The notes: generated by a model from the letters alone, not told the origin. Positions 25,572 through 34,773 are shown, counted from the stretch's first letter. The stretch: 64,000 nucleotides of DNA from Argonema galeatum A003/A1 (GCF_023333595.1 NZ_JAIQZM010000026.1:1-64000); one strand, 5' to 3'. Made by a program: numbers and translations.

Positions 25572-25898
25572 TCAATCTTCCTCATTTCTTAATATTGCTG
25601 CCTCAATTTCTTCGGGGTGTGCATCAGCATAAGCCCAAGCATTCACTAAATCTGCTGCACTCAAATGAGGAAAATCCTGTAATATTCTGGCATCAGTAGC
25701 ACCCAGACGACGGTAATTTACCAGCGACCAAATAGGGATGCGAGTCCCAGTAATTCTGGCATCGCCACCACACACGCCGGGAGTTTTTTCTATTCCTTGC
25801 CAAGTGTTGCTTAAACTTTGGACTAATAGCTGAATTGCCTGTGCTTTTTCTGCCGGATTTAAGGCAAGGAGTTGTGGTTCTAATTCTTTGAGTGTCAT
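25572..25898 (-). CDS. DUF433 antitoxin candidate
   Basis: A 108-residue protein with the DUF433 core GVCGGDARITGTRIPIWSLV, then LGATDARILQDFPHLSAADLVNAWAYADAHPEEIEAAI. The fold resembles a winged helix, and the genes regularly precede a DUF5615 PIN-like gene. The extra N-terminal segment LNPAEKAQAIQLLVQSL is like that of other cyanobacterial members. Presumed DNA-binding antitoxin of the pair with 25227-25568. Confidence 0.8.
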   Translation of the reverse strand: MTLKELEPQLLALNPAEKAQAIQLLVQSLSNTWQGIEKTPGVCGGDARITGTRIPIWSLVNYRRLGATDARILQDFPHLSAADLVNAWAYADAHPEEIEAAILRNEED

Positions 25899-25973
25899 AG
25901 TTAAGAATGGTTTTGAAATAAGGTAAAATTTATAGCGGATATCAGTTGAATGAAATCAAACTTATATCTAAAA

Positions 25974-26564
25974 TTAGGACATAATCGGATTGAGATCCAA
26001 AACAAACCCAGGTAATACATCTTCACCGGAAAGAGCAGCAGGATTTTCGAGTATTTCTACCTCTTGATTTGGGCGATAAATTTCTACGCGCTTATTTTTT
26101 CGGTCAATTAACCAACCCAATCCTGCACCGTTTGCGATGTATTCTTGCATTTTTTCTCGCAATTCTGTTAAACTATCGCTAGGAGAGCGTAACTCGACTA
26201 CAAAATCAGGACAAAGGGGAATAAATTTTTCTCGTTGTTCGGGAGTTAAGGCATTCCACCGCTCAATGCTTACCCAAGAAGCATCGGGAGATCGATCGGC
26301 CCCATTGGGAAGTTTGAAACCACCATTAGAATCGAAGGCTTTACCTAGATTATTCTGACGACTCCAGGCTTGAATTTGAAAAGTTAAATCGGCATTGCGG
26401 TTGCTAGTTTCTCCTCCGGTTGGTGGCATAATTAGTAATACTCCTTTGGCTGTACGCTCAAATTTTAAATCGCGGTTGTTTTGACACATTTGGAAATACT
26501 GCTCGTCACTTAAATCGATTTTTAATTTGAGGGTAGGAGTTAAGGCGATCGTAGGGGCGTCCAT
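25974..26564 (-). CDS. Uma2-family putative endonuclease (DUF820)
   Basis: A 196-residue protein of the Uma2/DUF820 family, a PD-(D/E)XK nuclease-like fold expanded in cyanobacteria, of unknown target. Seen are SDEQYFQMCQNNRDLKFERT, the acidic site SPDASWVS, then PDFVVELRSPSDS, with D and ExR/K in the usual spacing, followed by LREKMQEYIANGAGLGWLID and the strand pair VEIYRPN. The ATG at 26564 is chosen over a GTG ten codons upstream. A short gap repeat (AGAAACCCGGTTTCT, 26638-26652) lies upstream. Confidence 0.8.
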   Translation of the reverse strand: MDAPTIALTPTLKLKIDLSDEQYFQMCQNNRDLKFERTAKGVLLIMPPTGGETSNRNADLTFQIQAWSRQNNLGKAFDSNGGFKLPNGADRSPDASWVSIERWNALTPEQREKFIPLCPDFVVELRSPSDSLTELREKMQEYIANGAGLGWLIDRKNKRVEIYRPNQEVEILENPAALSGEDVLPGFVLDLNPIMS

Positions 26565-26720
26565 AACCTTATCCAAATAGCTGTTGTTAAACACTTTTAT
26601 TATAATATCAGATTAAGCAAAGAAGTGATGTTTGACCAGAAACCCGGTTTCTTTGTACCTCACTCACCTGAAAAGAGTTATATTAATATTTTAGCGTATG
26701 TCTAATTTCATCGATTTTCT

Positions 26721-26776
26721 AGGTAAGTTGTTGCGCTTCAGCGCTAGATCCAGCGCTGAAGCGCAACAACTTACCT
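26721..26776. repeat. Palindromic hairpin repeat, family A
   Basis: Arms 26721-26745 and 26752-26776 pair perfectly for 25 bp around AGATCC. It has the Y=C variant (CTTCAGCG with CGCTGAAG), and the outer GGTAAGTTG pairs with CAACTTACC. Confidence 0.9.
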
Positions 26777-26857
26777 ATATCAGTTTGTAGGGTGTGTCAG
26801 ATTTTGAAGATATCGATTTATACAAGATTTTCGACTTTGACGCACTCTACTAATGTA

Positions 26858-27664
26858 CTAGGAAATGGGTTGTTGACGTTTTTCGATTTCGGCAATGGGT
26901 AAGAGTAGGGTGTCTTCTATTTCTTGTCTTACTTCGCGGCTGACTGCACAACCGCTATTCAGGCAATCTACCAGCAATTTATTGGCATCGTAATACTGCT
27001 TAAGCAATGTTTTCTGCTGTTCGTTGAACTGCCAATCGTGACCAATATTGCGATGCTCAATCATCACTACTCTTAATTGAGCAGTCCAGTATCGACCAGA
27101 ATACTTCCCCCACACTAAGTTTTCTTCACTTCGACCCTCTGCTTCATACAGTTGAGATATAAGTAGTTGCAACTTTCCCTGTAATTCATAATCAAGATAT
27201 TTAATATGGCTAAAAGCCTTGTGGAGGTGTACAGTAATGGGAATGAAAAGATTGCCGACAACAGATGCGTCACGAGTATTTTGGATACCGTAAACCATGA
27301 AATGGCTGGAAATGAAATCAAAGGCGCGGGCAAGGGTTTGGGCGAGATAGAAGCTACAGTTAAGGTCAGGGATATCATTAAAGTTGAGATTAAATTTGTA
27401 GGCAAGAGTAAAATCAGGTTCAAGATCTGGACCGCGTAGACGCGCGATATTTGTAGATCTTCCCGGAACGTCGTCTAAGTAGAGAGTCAGAGCGAGGGAA
27501 AGGGCAAAGTAAAAGGCACGAATAGCTGCTCTACTACAATAAGTATCAACTGCAATATATCTTTGATTCAACACACTTAGAAAGTATTGTAAATTTTCAT
27601 CAGAGGCAGCAATCGCATCAGCCTGTTGCTTCATTAAGCGGATAAAATCATCAGCGTTCTGCAT
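26858..27664 (-). CDS. C-terminal part of a split NACHT protein
   Basis: A 268-residue helical protein starting MQNADDFIRLMKQQADAI, which continues the natural C-terminal region of cyanobacterial NACHT NTPases (there usually one chain, with ...NADDLLxLMK after the LLTAxM motif). The upstream gene ends LLTAEMMPNAER and overlaps this one by 14 bases in another frame. So this is most likely the frameshifted second half and not an independent gene, although the ATG could allow coupled translation. The region probably senses the trigger in such STAND proteins. Confidence 0.7.
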   Translation of the reverse strand: MQNADDFIRLMKQQADAIAASDENLQYFLSVLNQRYIAVDTYCSRAAIRAFYFALSLALTLYLDDVPGRSTNIARLRGPDLEPDFTLAYKFNLNFNDIPDLNCSFYLAQTLARAFDFISSHFMVYGIQNTRDASVVGNLFIPITVHLHKAFSHIKYLDYELQGKLQLLISQLYEAEGRSEENLVWGKYSGRYWTAQLRVVMIEHRNIGHDWQFNEQQKTLLKQYYDANKLLVDCLNSGCAVSREVRQEIEDTLLLPIAEIEKRQQPIS

Positions 27665-29315
27665 TCGGCATCATCTCCGCAGTTAATAAAAATACTTCGC
27701 GCCAGCGTTTCTCAGTGATGTGGCTTGTCAGATTCTCCAAAGCCTGTGAACCAGAACTATCAACAAAGTATCTTGCGGTTAAATACTCTTGAAATGTCAA
27801 ATGAGAAAAAGAGTAAATTCCCCTTGCCCGTTCCACCAATAACCCGTGTTGCGCTTCAAGAGATTTCAGCATTACTTCACTATTCTCCAGTAAAGTCTCA
27901 GACTCCGTTTGTCCGCCCAATAAAGAGCGGAGATATTCAGCTATGATTCCTTGCACTTTACTTTCTTCAAAGAAGTAATCGCCTCGCTCAAAGGTAATAG
28001 CCGCCACCTGACTCAGCAGCTTAATTTTATGTGGCAATGACAAATTTTGATAAACTTCATCTCGTTTAATCTTCCTCTCCTTATCCCACCTGACTAAGAG
28101 AATATCCAGCCCATCTTCATACAACTTCGAGCGTTTCGACGGAAATTCACCTTTCTCTTTGAAAACAAAACAGGTTAGATTCAGCAATATCGGAGTAACA
28201 GCTAGTTCTCGTATTGGATCATTTTCTCTCAGATTCAGCTTTTCAATAAACCGCTTCGCTGTCGCTTCTCCCTCTTCTCGATTATTCTTCGCAACTGCAA
28301 TAAACCATTTTTTCGCAAACGTTTCTACTTGGTGAGAGTCAAAATCTGCTACCTCAACATCTGTAAAGTTTTCCTCTGTGAACCTGTACTTTGCAGCAGC
28401 AATGCGACAGGTGATGATAAACTGATTTTGAAAATATCTTTGGCAAAACTTTCTGATTTCGTCTATCACTTTATCTTCATCAGCTTCGGAAACTTCATCT
28501 AATCCATCTAGCAAAATCAAGACACGACCCTGATTAAGTAGGGTTTCTGTTACCGATTCATCGACAATGCCACAATAACGAAATTGTTCGTTATTGATAT
28601 AATTAAATAATTTTAATTCGGTTTCACCACTAGAATTTTTAGCAAAATCTTTGAGACTGATAAAAATTGGTATTAGGTGCGGCTGAAACTCGCCTAAGTT
28701 GCACTTAACAGCTAACCACTTCAAAAATGTGGTTTTACCCGCGCCTGGTTTGCCGAGTACCATCAGCTTAGAGTAACGCTTGACAGCTTCCAAACCTGGT
28801 ACTCGTTTTTGAACCCTACCTAGTCCCAGTCTGTCAAAATCATCTGATTCTGGGTTGAAGCCTTGCACCAAGTCAGGAATTTCTCGCCGTTGCTGGCTGG
28901 TTATTTTTTCTAAGATATTGACATCGGTGTAGATTTCTGTTGTATCTATTGGCTGTTCGATGTCCAGCATCCGCATTGTGCCGCACTGATATTCGATTTT
29001 GGCGTGGCGCTTTTGGCGGACTTGCTGCACCAGTGCATCGATATCATTCTCGTTAGCCTGCTTTTCGGATTCCGATACAGATGCAATATCACCTCGTCCA
29101 GGCTTTAGTCGTAAAAGACCAAAAATTCTAACAGCAACCTGGTTTTCAATTTTTTCACCATGAAAAAATTTAGTGAGTTGCTGGCTACTTAATGCCTGAT
29201 CAGACTCTTTAGCAACTTCCAGCAGCCTTGTTTGCTTTCCTCCGTGATTTTTCTCAAGTGCTTCCCTTGCTTTTCGGATTCCATCTTCACTTACTCGAAC
29301 TATCTGCGGCTTCAT
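27651..29315 (-). CDS. NACHT (STAND) NTPase, N-terminal and ATPase part
   Basis: A 554-residue protein of the NACHT class of STAND NTPases, which in bacteria include antiphage sensors. The N-terminal 75 residues resemble a small helical HTH-like module (LSSQQLTKFFHGEKIENQVAVRIFGLL). The P-loop GKPGAGKTTFLKW is at about 188-200, Walker B VLILLDGLDEV near 268, and the sensor TCRIAA follows. The winged-helix part ends with FSHLTFQEYLTARYFVDSSG, typical of the family. The chain breaks at LLTAEMMPNAER, where the next gene takes over in the +1 frame, so the locus is probably a recent frameshift pseudogene or a split protein. Confidence 0.8.
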   Translation of the reverse strand: MKPQIVRVSEDGIRKAREALEKNHGGKQTRLLEVAKESDQALSSQQLTKFFHGEKIENQVAVRIFGLLRLKPGRGDIASVSESEKQANENDIDALVQQVRQKRHAKIEYQCGTMRMLDIEQPIDTTEIYTDVNILEKITSQQRREIPDLVQGFNPESDDFDRLGLGRVQKRVPGLEAVKRYSKLMVLGKPGAGKTTFLKWLAVKCNLGEFQPHLIPIFISLKDFAKNSSGETELKLFNYINNEQFRYCGIVDESVTETLLNQGRVLILLDGLDEVSEADEDKVIDEIRKFCQRYFQNQFIITCRIAAAKYRFTEENFTDVEVADFDSHQVETFAKKWFIAVAKNNREEGEATAKRFIEKLNLRENDPIRELAVTPILLNLTCFVFKEKGEFPSKRSKLYEDGLDILLVRWDKERKIKRDEVYQNLSLPHKIKLLSQVAAITFERGDYFFEESKVQGIIAEYLRSLLGGQTESETLLENSEVMLKSLEAQHGLLVERARGIYSFSHLTFQEYLTARYFVDSSGSQALENLTSHITEKRWREVFLLTAEMMPNAER

Positions 29316-29538
29316 AGTCTTACCCCGATACTAGCAATCCAAATGTTAAAGTTTTATTAAGAAACTAATTTGACCTCGCTCTCAAATCATCATACCAAAA
29401 CTCAAATAAAGTCAAATCTAAAATCAAATTTACTCAAATTTAATTCAAATATACCTCAAATCGTTTGCTGCAAAGCATTGGAGACTCCATTGATAGGCTG
29501 GATTTGTACAAGTAATTGCTTAAACGGAGCCTTAATTC

Positions 29539-29724
29539 ATGGACTTTATTTCTTTAATTACAACGATTTTCCTGACTGCCATTTTATCTTGGGCTGTGGA
29601 AAGAACTGGCGATGTTGTTTTGAAGGTGATTATGGAAAAGGGAAAGTGCGATTTGCCTAAAAGCGATCGCTTCCTTTCACCCACTTCTACCCATTCCGAA
29701 CAAGACGAAGACAAAGACAAGTAA
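29539..29724 (+). CDS. 61-residue membrane miniprotein
   Basis: One N-terminal hydrophobic helix (MDFISLITTIFLTAILSWA) is followed by an amphipathic part and an acidic tail (HSEQDEDKDK). A GGAG lies 9 bases before the ATG. No family recognised. It is divergent from the NACHT gene across a 223-base AT-rich gap with repeated TCAAAT words. A toxin or effector role is conceivable but not supported beyond position. Confidence 0.5.
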   Translation: MDFISLITTIFLTAILSWAVERTGDVVLKVIMEKGKCDLPKSDRFLSPTSTHSEQDEDKDK

Positions 29725-29788
29725 GACTTTAAAGATTATTTTAAGATAATCTAGCATACTAAGTACGGAAGATTCCAATTTGACGATA

Positions 29789-31708
29789 TCACTCATGTAA
29801 TTTGAGATAATATTGAAATCGCTCTCGCAGTTGTGGAATCGTCAGATTGGCAGTCCAGTACTCCACCAAGGCGTGACCAAATGCCCAGGCGTTGCGATCG
29901 GGTAAACCTGCATTTTCGAGCAGCAGGGGCCACAGAGATAGCAGATCGAAGTTAAGTTTGTTAGCATCGTCTGTATTCAAAAGTGAGAAGAGGTCGTAAG
30001 CCATCTGGAGTTTGCCAATCACTACAGGCAACTGTTCGACGGGAATTTGTTCTGCTAGTAGATAAGCGAGAGTTGGCGATCCTGTGGATAGGGTGGAAAT
30101 GAATCTGAGAACGGGACTTTTGATTAGTGTAGTTAATCCTTGGGTTGTTGCCATTTGGAATGTGTAGCGATCGATGATTTTAGCAGCTGCGATCGCACGG
30201 GCGTCCAAATTACGCAAAAATCGGGCAAGGCGAATTTGCTTGAGAGGAGAAATGGCTTCCACCAATGCTAATGATAGGGCGTCTTCTCCCCAAGCAGTTC
30301 GACCCGTTTTTAGATCGCCTGTAACGACTGGTAAAACAAAATCGCAAAACTCACCTAGTTGCTTTTGTCGATATTCGGTAGCTTCTCGAATGGCAATTTC
30401 TTTGGGCCGATCGCCCCATTCCCAATCATAAGGTGGTTGCCATTCGCGGATCGGACGCAGACGATCGACTTGGGTGACAATTGCGATCGCAGGTAAGTCT
30501 TCAACTGTGGCTTTGATGTCTTGGAGAAAGTCTACATCCATTTGCAGGGCAGGATCGATCGCAGGGGTGACTAACAGCAGCAGATCGGCATTTTTGGCAT
30601 AATCTAGTACTAGCTCTCGTAAGTCTGCACGGTTGGCTTGTTCGTAGCCGGGAGTATCCCAAAGGGTAAGAGTTTCTGTGCTTTCGGCTTGCCAGCGATA
30701 ATTCTGAATGCTAGAGGTACTGGGTAAAATATCTACTGCGGCTAATTCTGCCTGAAACAGGGTGTTAATCAAGCTGCTTTTTCCAGATCCCGTTCTTCCC
30801 GCCAGCAGAATATTGACGGGTTTCTCCTCAACCTCCGCTACAGGTTCTGCTTGTGATAGGATTTCTCGTAGAGTTTGAGTCTTCGCTTTCGGTAATGTCG
30901 GTGTGGAAACGGAAAATTCTGCAACTGGCAGGGTAGCGCCGCCGTAGAGGGCTACAGCTTGCTGACATAAGTTCCTCAGCGCGGCTTCTCGCATCATCTG
31001 GCTCAAGTTTACCAGCAGTTCCTGAGTAGCGCGGTTACTGTAACGCTGACTGGCAAATTTTGCTACCGCTACTGCCGGGTTCAATAACCACTGAGCCCAG
31101 TTCCATACTTGCCAGAGTTTACGAGCGGATGGTTCTAGTTTGCGATATACTTCGTATGCTTGGTATGCTTGCCCAACCGTGACTTGATTGAGGGCTGGAG
31201 ATAGTTTTTGCATCCACCGATCTAAGTCATCCATTGTGCCCCGAATCAGTCCGTAAGCTTGGGGAACGTAGATGGAAAGCAGGGGATATTTTACTTCTGG
31301 ATGATAGATATGTGCGATCGCAACCACGAGATCTTGGCATCGCGTCCAAAAGGTTTGCCAGTCTTCCCAAATTGCGCGATCGTTCTGTGCAGTCTTCAGG
31401 ATATCTTGTAGTGCTGTTTCGGCTCTAGTAACGGTGTCATTTCCTTCTGGTAGCGCGGCGGTATCGGCTGCGGTGGATTGCAGTTCTTTGCTGACTTCTG
31501 CCATTACAGCTTCCATCTGTTCTACCATCGGTTGAGTCCATCTGACTAGCAGCCAACGCCAGCCTACTAAGATAAAGGTGAAGAGGGCCCAGATCCAACT
31601 AATGCCCCACGACTGGATCTGCAATCCTGCCGATACCATTAGGAAAGTGACGATCGTTGCGATCGGCGTTGCTAATACGATCCATTGCCACAGTTTTAAG
31701 CGCACCAT
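29789..31708 (-). CDS. Membrane-anchored dynamin-like GTPase
   Basis: A 639-residue protein with two N-terminal membrane helices (about 8-28 and 35-52) and a GTPase domain with G1 GRTGSGKSS (304-312), G3 DTPGYE and G4 TQVD. The C-terminal domain is helical with hydrophobic stretches. The type is that of cyanobacterial Era-like/dynamin-like GTPases of unknown role, probably acting in membrane remodelling. No partner is apparent beside it. XisI follows upstream after 36 bases. Confidence 0.75.
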   Translation of the reverse strand: MVRLKLWQWIVLATPIATIVTFLMVSAGLQIQSWGISWIWALFTFILVGWRWLLVRWTQPMVEQMEAVMAEVSKELQSTAADTAALPEGNDTVTRAETALQDILKTAQNDRAIWEDWQTFWTRCQDLVVAIAHIYHPEVKYPLLSIYVPQAYGLIRGTMDDLDRWMQKLSPALNQVTVGQAYQAYEVYRKLEPSARKLWQVWNWAQWLLNPAVAVAKFASQRYSNRATQELLVNLSQMMREAALRNLCQQAVALYGGATLPVAEFSVSTPTLPKAKTQTLREILSQAEPVAEVEEKPVNILLAGRTGSGKSSLINTLFQAELAAVDILPSTSSIQNYRWQAESTETLTLWDTPGYEQANRADLRELVLDYAKNADLLLLVTPAIDPALQMDVDFLQDIKATVEDLPAIAIVTQVDRLRPIREWQPPYDWEWGDRPKEIAIREATEYRQKQLGEFCDFVLPVVTGDLKTGRTAWGEDALSLALVEAISPLKQIRLARFLRNLDARAIAAAKIIDRYTFQMATTQGLTTLIKSPVLRFISTLSTGSPTLAYLLAEQIPVEQLPVVIGKLQMAYDLFSLLNTDDANKLNFDLLSLWPLLLENAGLPDRNAWAFGHALVEYWTANLTIPQLRERFQYYLKLHE

Positions 31709-31744
31709 TGCTTTATGCCTGCCTAGTGTCCATCGCCCACTGTC

Positions 31745-32080
31745 TTAAGCTACACCATACTCGGTGTACTGGCGCTTGTAGGGTGGCTGTAACCCTAAGA
31801 TAATATCCTCTTTGGATACTCCCATTGCCACCAATTCCTGAGCTATCTGGATATCTGTTGCATTGCGCTGAATCCAAATTTTTTCGTTTTTAATATCTAA
31901 GTGCATTACACAGTTATAAATGCGATCGTATCCATCCCAGCCAATATCTAAAATCTGATAATGGTCGCGTTCTGTATCGAAAATAAGTTGAACTTCAACA
32001 TTTGCTCCGCAATGTTGATAGTTGCCATATTCGCTCAGTAGCTTCTGAATGTACTGACGGTATTGCTCTAGTTTTGCCAT
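31745..32080 (-). CDS. xisI: XisI-family protein
   Basis: A 111-residue protein matching XisI, one of two fdxN-element excision-controlling factors of Anabaena but widespread in cyanobacteria without that element. Features: LEQYRQYIQKLLSEYG, VEVQLIFDTERDHYQILDIGWDG and DRIYNCVMHLDIKNEKIWIQ, then the C-terminal GVSKEDIILGLQPPYKRQYT. The start lies inside the natural end of xisH. The pair has been proposed to be TA-like; this is not shown. Confidence 0.88.
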   Translation of the reverse strand: MAKLEQYRQYIQKLLSEYGNYQHCGANVEVQLIFDTERDHYQILDIGWDGYDRIYNCVMHLDIKNEKIWIQRNATDIQIAQELVAMGVSKEDIILGLQPPYKRQYTEYGVA

Positions 32081-32484
32081 TGTACAATTACCTCATTCAT
32101 TGGATCGAAGACAATCACTTTAACTTGATACTGTTGGACTGAAACACGAGCCAGATCGCGATTAAAAAATGAACGATAGGTTTACAAGGGAATTGCTAAA
32201 TAAAGAGTTCGATCGGGTTCGCTGAATTGGAGTGCCAACCGATAATTGAGAAATTGCCCCAATGCAGTATGGTAATCATATAGTTCTGACTCATTCAAAA
32301 AGCTTTTGATTTCAACTGCAATCTTTTCTCCTGCTTTTTCGGCTGCTAGGACTCTTTCTGCACCTAAATCAATTGATACTTTGTCTTTACCAAACTTTAC
32401 TATCAGCGGATCGTGTGTAACGATCCATCCTCCCTTCTCAAGTGCCTGTTTTATAGCTTCGTGGAAGATATCTCTAGCAGACAC
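32068..32484 (-). pseudogene. xisH: xisH with an internal stop codon
   Basis: Codons 1-100 give a normal XisH start (MSARDIFHEAIKQALEKGGW, then SIDLGAERVLAAEKAGEKIAVEIKSF, a nuclease-like core, ending LYLAIPL). Codon 101 is TAA (32182-32184). The same frame then continues TYRSFFNRDLARVSVQQYQV, KVIVFDPMNEVIVQWQN and a stop at 32068, for a total of 138 sense-length residues, the family's usual length. Relatives have Glu (GAA) after AxPL, so a single G-to-T change explains the stop. It is either a pseudogene, a sequencing error, or a truncated protein that keeps the nuclease-like core. Confidence 0.85.
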
Positions 32485-32864
32485 AAGCAGAATCCAAACT
32501 CTGTATATCCATAATAGCGATCGCTAGACTTATAATCGCACGACAGCCACTGGGCGATCGGCCCTCAGTCCCCTCACTGAGATAGTGTATTTAATTAAAA
32601 ACAGAAATTCTTCGCGCCTCTGGGTAGATGTTTTTCCAAGCGGACAGAAAATTTTGCCTGAAACCCTCTCTAGACAAAGGTTTGGCTGGGATTATACCTG
32701 AAATGCGGTAGTCGCGATCGTCGGAAAGCTTGCCAAAACTGGCTTTGAGTCTAAAAAAAGCGATCGGGTTCTTTACAAGTTGATATCGGAAATGCTATGT
32801 TGTTACTCGGTAGTCGCAAAAGCACCTTGAAAACTAAATACAATCAGCATTTCAGCTAGCTGGC
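32485..32864 (+). promoter_or_regulatory. Leader region of the CRISPR array
   Basis: 380 bases without a gene. The 3' part is AT-rich and ends CACCTTGAAAACTAAATAC before the first repeat, as in many cyanobacterial arrays. The repeats end in GATTGAAAC on this strand, so transcription from here is expected. Confidence 0.6.
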
Positions 32865-34002
32865 CTTTCAAAGCTTGTTAATCCCTTTCAGGGATTGAAA
32901 CTGCTATCGCTATATTACTTGCGGAAGCGTCCCTTTCTTTCAAAGCTTGTTAATCCCTTTCAGGGATTGAAACTTTTTGAAGACACTGCGGGGCATGAGG
33001 ACGCGCTTTCCTTTCAAAGCTTGTTAATCCCTTTCAGGGATTGAAACTCCAAAAAGCTAAAGGCAATGTGTTGGAAGCGATCGCACTTTCAAAGCTTGTT
33101 AATCCCTTTCAGGGATTGAAACTCAGCTTTGATCGCACAAGAATTAAGAAATCCTGCTACTTTCAAAGCTTGTTAATCCCTTTCAGGGATTGAAACGGGT
33201 TTCCGACGCCGTTAACTGTGCCAGCCAAAGCTCGCTTTCAAAGCTTGTTAATCCCTTTCAGGGATTGAAACCCCGGCCTGTGGGTTTGCTTCCCGCTGCG
33301 GTTGCTTTCAAAGCTTGTTAATCCCTTTCAGGGATTGAAACCTGAGCTTAAGTCTTGCTTGCCCTGCCTGACTTTCCTTTCAAAGCTTGTTAATCCCTTT
33401 CAGGGATTGAAACTCAACCACCGCTTGGTGTGTAGCGATCGCTGATGGTGTGTAGCCTTTCAAAGCTTGTTAATCCCTTTCAGGGATTGAAACGCAACGC
33501 CGACCTTGGGAACCATGCCAAGCTTGCCCTAAACTTTCAAAGCTTGTTAATCCCTTTCAGGGATTGAAACGCATTTGATAATAGATACCTTGAAGTAGTG
33601 TTTGTAGCTTTCAAAGCTTGTTAATCCCTTTCAGGGATTGAAACTCGGTAAAAATACTTTGGAAAGACATCCTAAATACCTTTCAAAGCTTGTTAATCCC
33701 TTTCAGGGATTGAAACCCCTTGTTGACGGTTGATTCAGAAGATCCTGATTTTCTTTCAAAGCTTGTTAATCCCTTTCAGGGATTGAAACTTCAAATCTGA
33801 AAGACTATATCCAGTGTTGTAATCTTTCAAAGCTTGTTAATCCCTTTCAGGGATTGAAACTTTCTATAGCTTTGATGTTAGCGTTAATTAATTCCTTTCA
33901 AAGCTTGTTAATCCCTTTCAGGGATTGAAACTGGATGCTTAAAAGTAACCCCAACAATACGCCCACTTTCAAAGCTTGTTAATCCCTTTCAGGGATTGAA
34001 AC
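32865..34002 (+). CRISPR. CRISPR array, 16 identical 37-bp repeats, no cas genes nearby
   Basis: Repeats begin CTTTCAAAGCTTGTTAATCC and end CAGGGATTGAAAC, starting at 32865, 32937, 33011, 33086, 33160, 33235, 33305, 33377, 33457, 33534, 33608, 33680, 33753, 33824, 33895 and 33966. An AATCCC/GGGATT stem lies within the repeat and ATTGAAAC would be the crRNA 5' tag, the pattern of type I-D/III systems in cyanobacteria. The 15 spacers are 33-43 bases long, the longest (33414-33456) with an internal direct repeat GGTGTGTAGC. No repeat differs from the others. No cas gene lies in this window, so processing must rely on genes elsewhere. Confidence 0.98.
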
Positions 34003-34041
34003 ACTCCACTTTAAATAACTTCGTTTAAAATCTAAAAACTT

Positions 34042-34305
34042 ATGGAACAAGCAATCCTTAACCAAATTATCGAGCGACTACAGATGCTCGATATGGACGA
34101 ACTACATCAACTTAATCAGGCTATTCAAACACATCTGGCTGATAAACAAAAAGCCACTCAAAAAACAAAATTTCACCAAGCACTATTAAATTCTGGCTTA
34201 GTTAAACAAGTCAAGCAGCCCTCTTACAGTCGGCAAACTGAACGGCGACTAATTCAGGTACAGGGTAAGCCTGTTTCTGAGACAATTATTGAGGAACGCC
34301 GCTAG
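34042..34305 (+). CDS. VapB-like antitoxin
   Basis: An 87-residue, mostly helical protein with a Leu-rich N-terminal segment (ILNQIIERLQMLDMDELHQL) and a basic C-terminal half (RQTERRLIQVQGKPVSETI). It directly precedes a PIN-domain gene whose ATG follows its TAG without a gap, so it is most likely the cognate antitoxin. Its start is only 39 bases after the last CRISPR repeat, and no separate terminator is seen between them. Confidence 0.7.
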   Translation: MEQAILNQIIERLQMLDMDELHQLNQAIQTHLADKQKATQKTKFHQALLNSGLVKQVKQPSYSRQTERRLIQVQGKPVSETIIEERR

Positions 34306-34773
34306 ATGGCAACTTATTTTGTAGATAGCAGTGCGCTGGTCAAACGCTACATCAGTGAAAGTGGTTCAACATGGGTTTTAACTTTGTTCGACCCTGCGTT
34401 GAACAACGACATAGTGATTGCCGCCATTACAGGTGTTGAGATTGTCGCTGCAATTACACGACGGGCACGTGGGGGAAGTATCAGCGCTACAGACAGGACG
34501 GCAGCGTGCAATCAGTTCAAGAATGACCTACGCTTTGAGTATCAAGTTGTCGAGATAGCAGACAACATAATCAATTCGGCAATGGCATTAGCTGAAACCT
34601 ATGGATTACGAGGTTATGACGCAGTTCAGTTAGCAGTAGGTCTTGAGATAAATGCTCTCTGTGTAGCTAACAGTTTGCCCCCTGCGATATTTGTATCGGC
34701 TGACGATGAGTTGAATGCAGCAGCAGCAAGTGAAGGGTTAATAGTTGAAAACCCCAACAACTACCGCCCTTAG
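34306..34773 (+). CDS. vapC: PIN-domain toxin (VapC type)
   Basis: A 155-residue PIN ribonuclease-like protein: YFVDSSALVKRYISESGS (first Asp, residues 4-7), then GVEIVAAITRRARGG (the Glu), GLRGYDAVQLAVGL (second Asp) and IFVSADDELNAAA (third acidic site). All four acidic positions are present. VapC-type toxins cut tRNA or rRNA; the target is unknown here. Forms an operon with the antitoxin above. Confidence 0.85.
   Translation: MATYFVDSSALVKRYISESGSTWVLTLFDPALNNDIVIAAITGVEIVAAITRRARGGSISATDRTAACNQFKNDLRFEYQVVEIADNIINSAMALAETYGLRGYDAVQLAVGLEINALCVANSLPPAIFVSADDELNAAAASEGLIVENPNNYRP

Noticed and set aside
31745..32484. XisH/XisI as a sign of an fdxN excision element.
   Set aside because: No fdxN, nif genes or site-specific recombinase xisF are nearby, and the pair is widespread as a free module.
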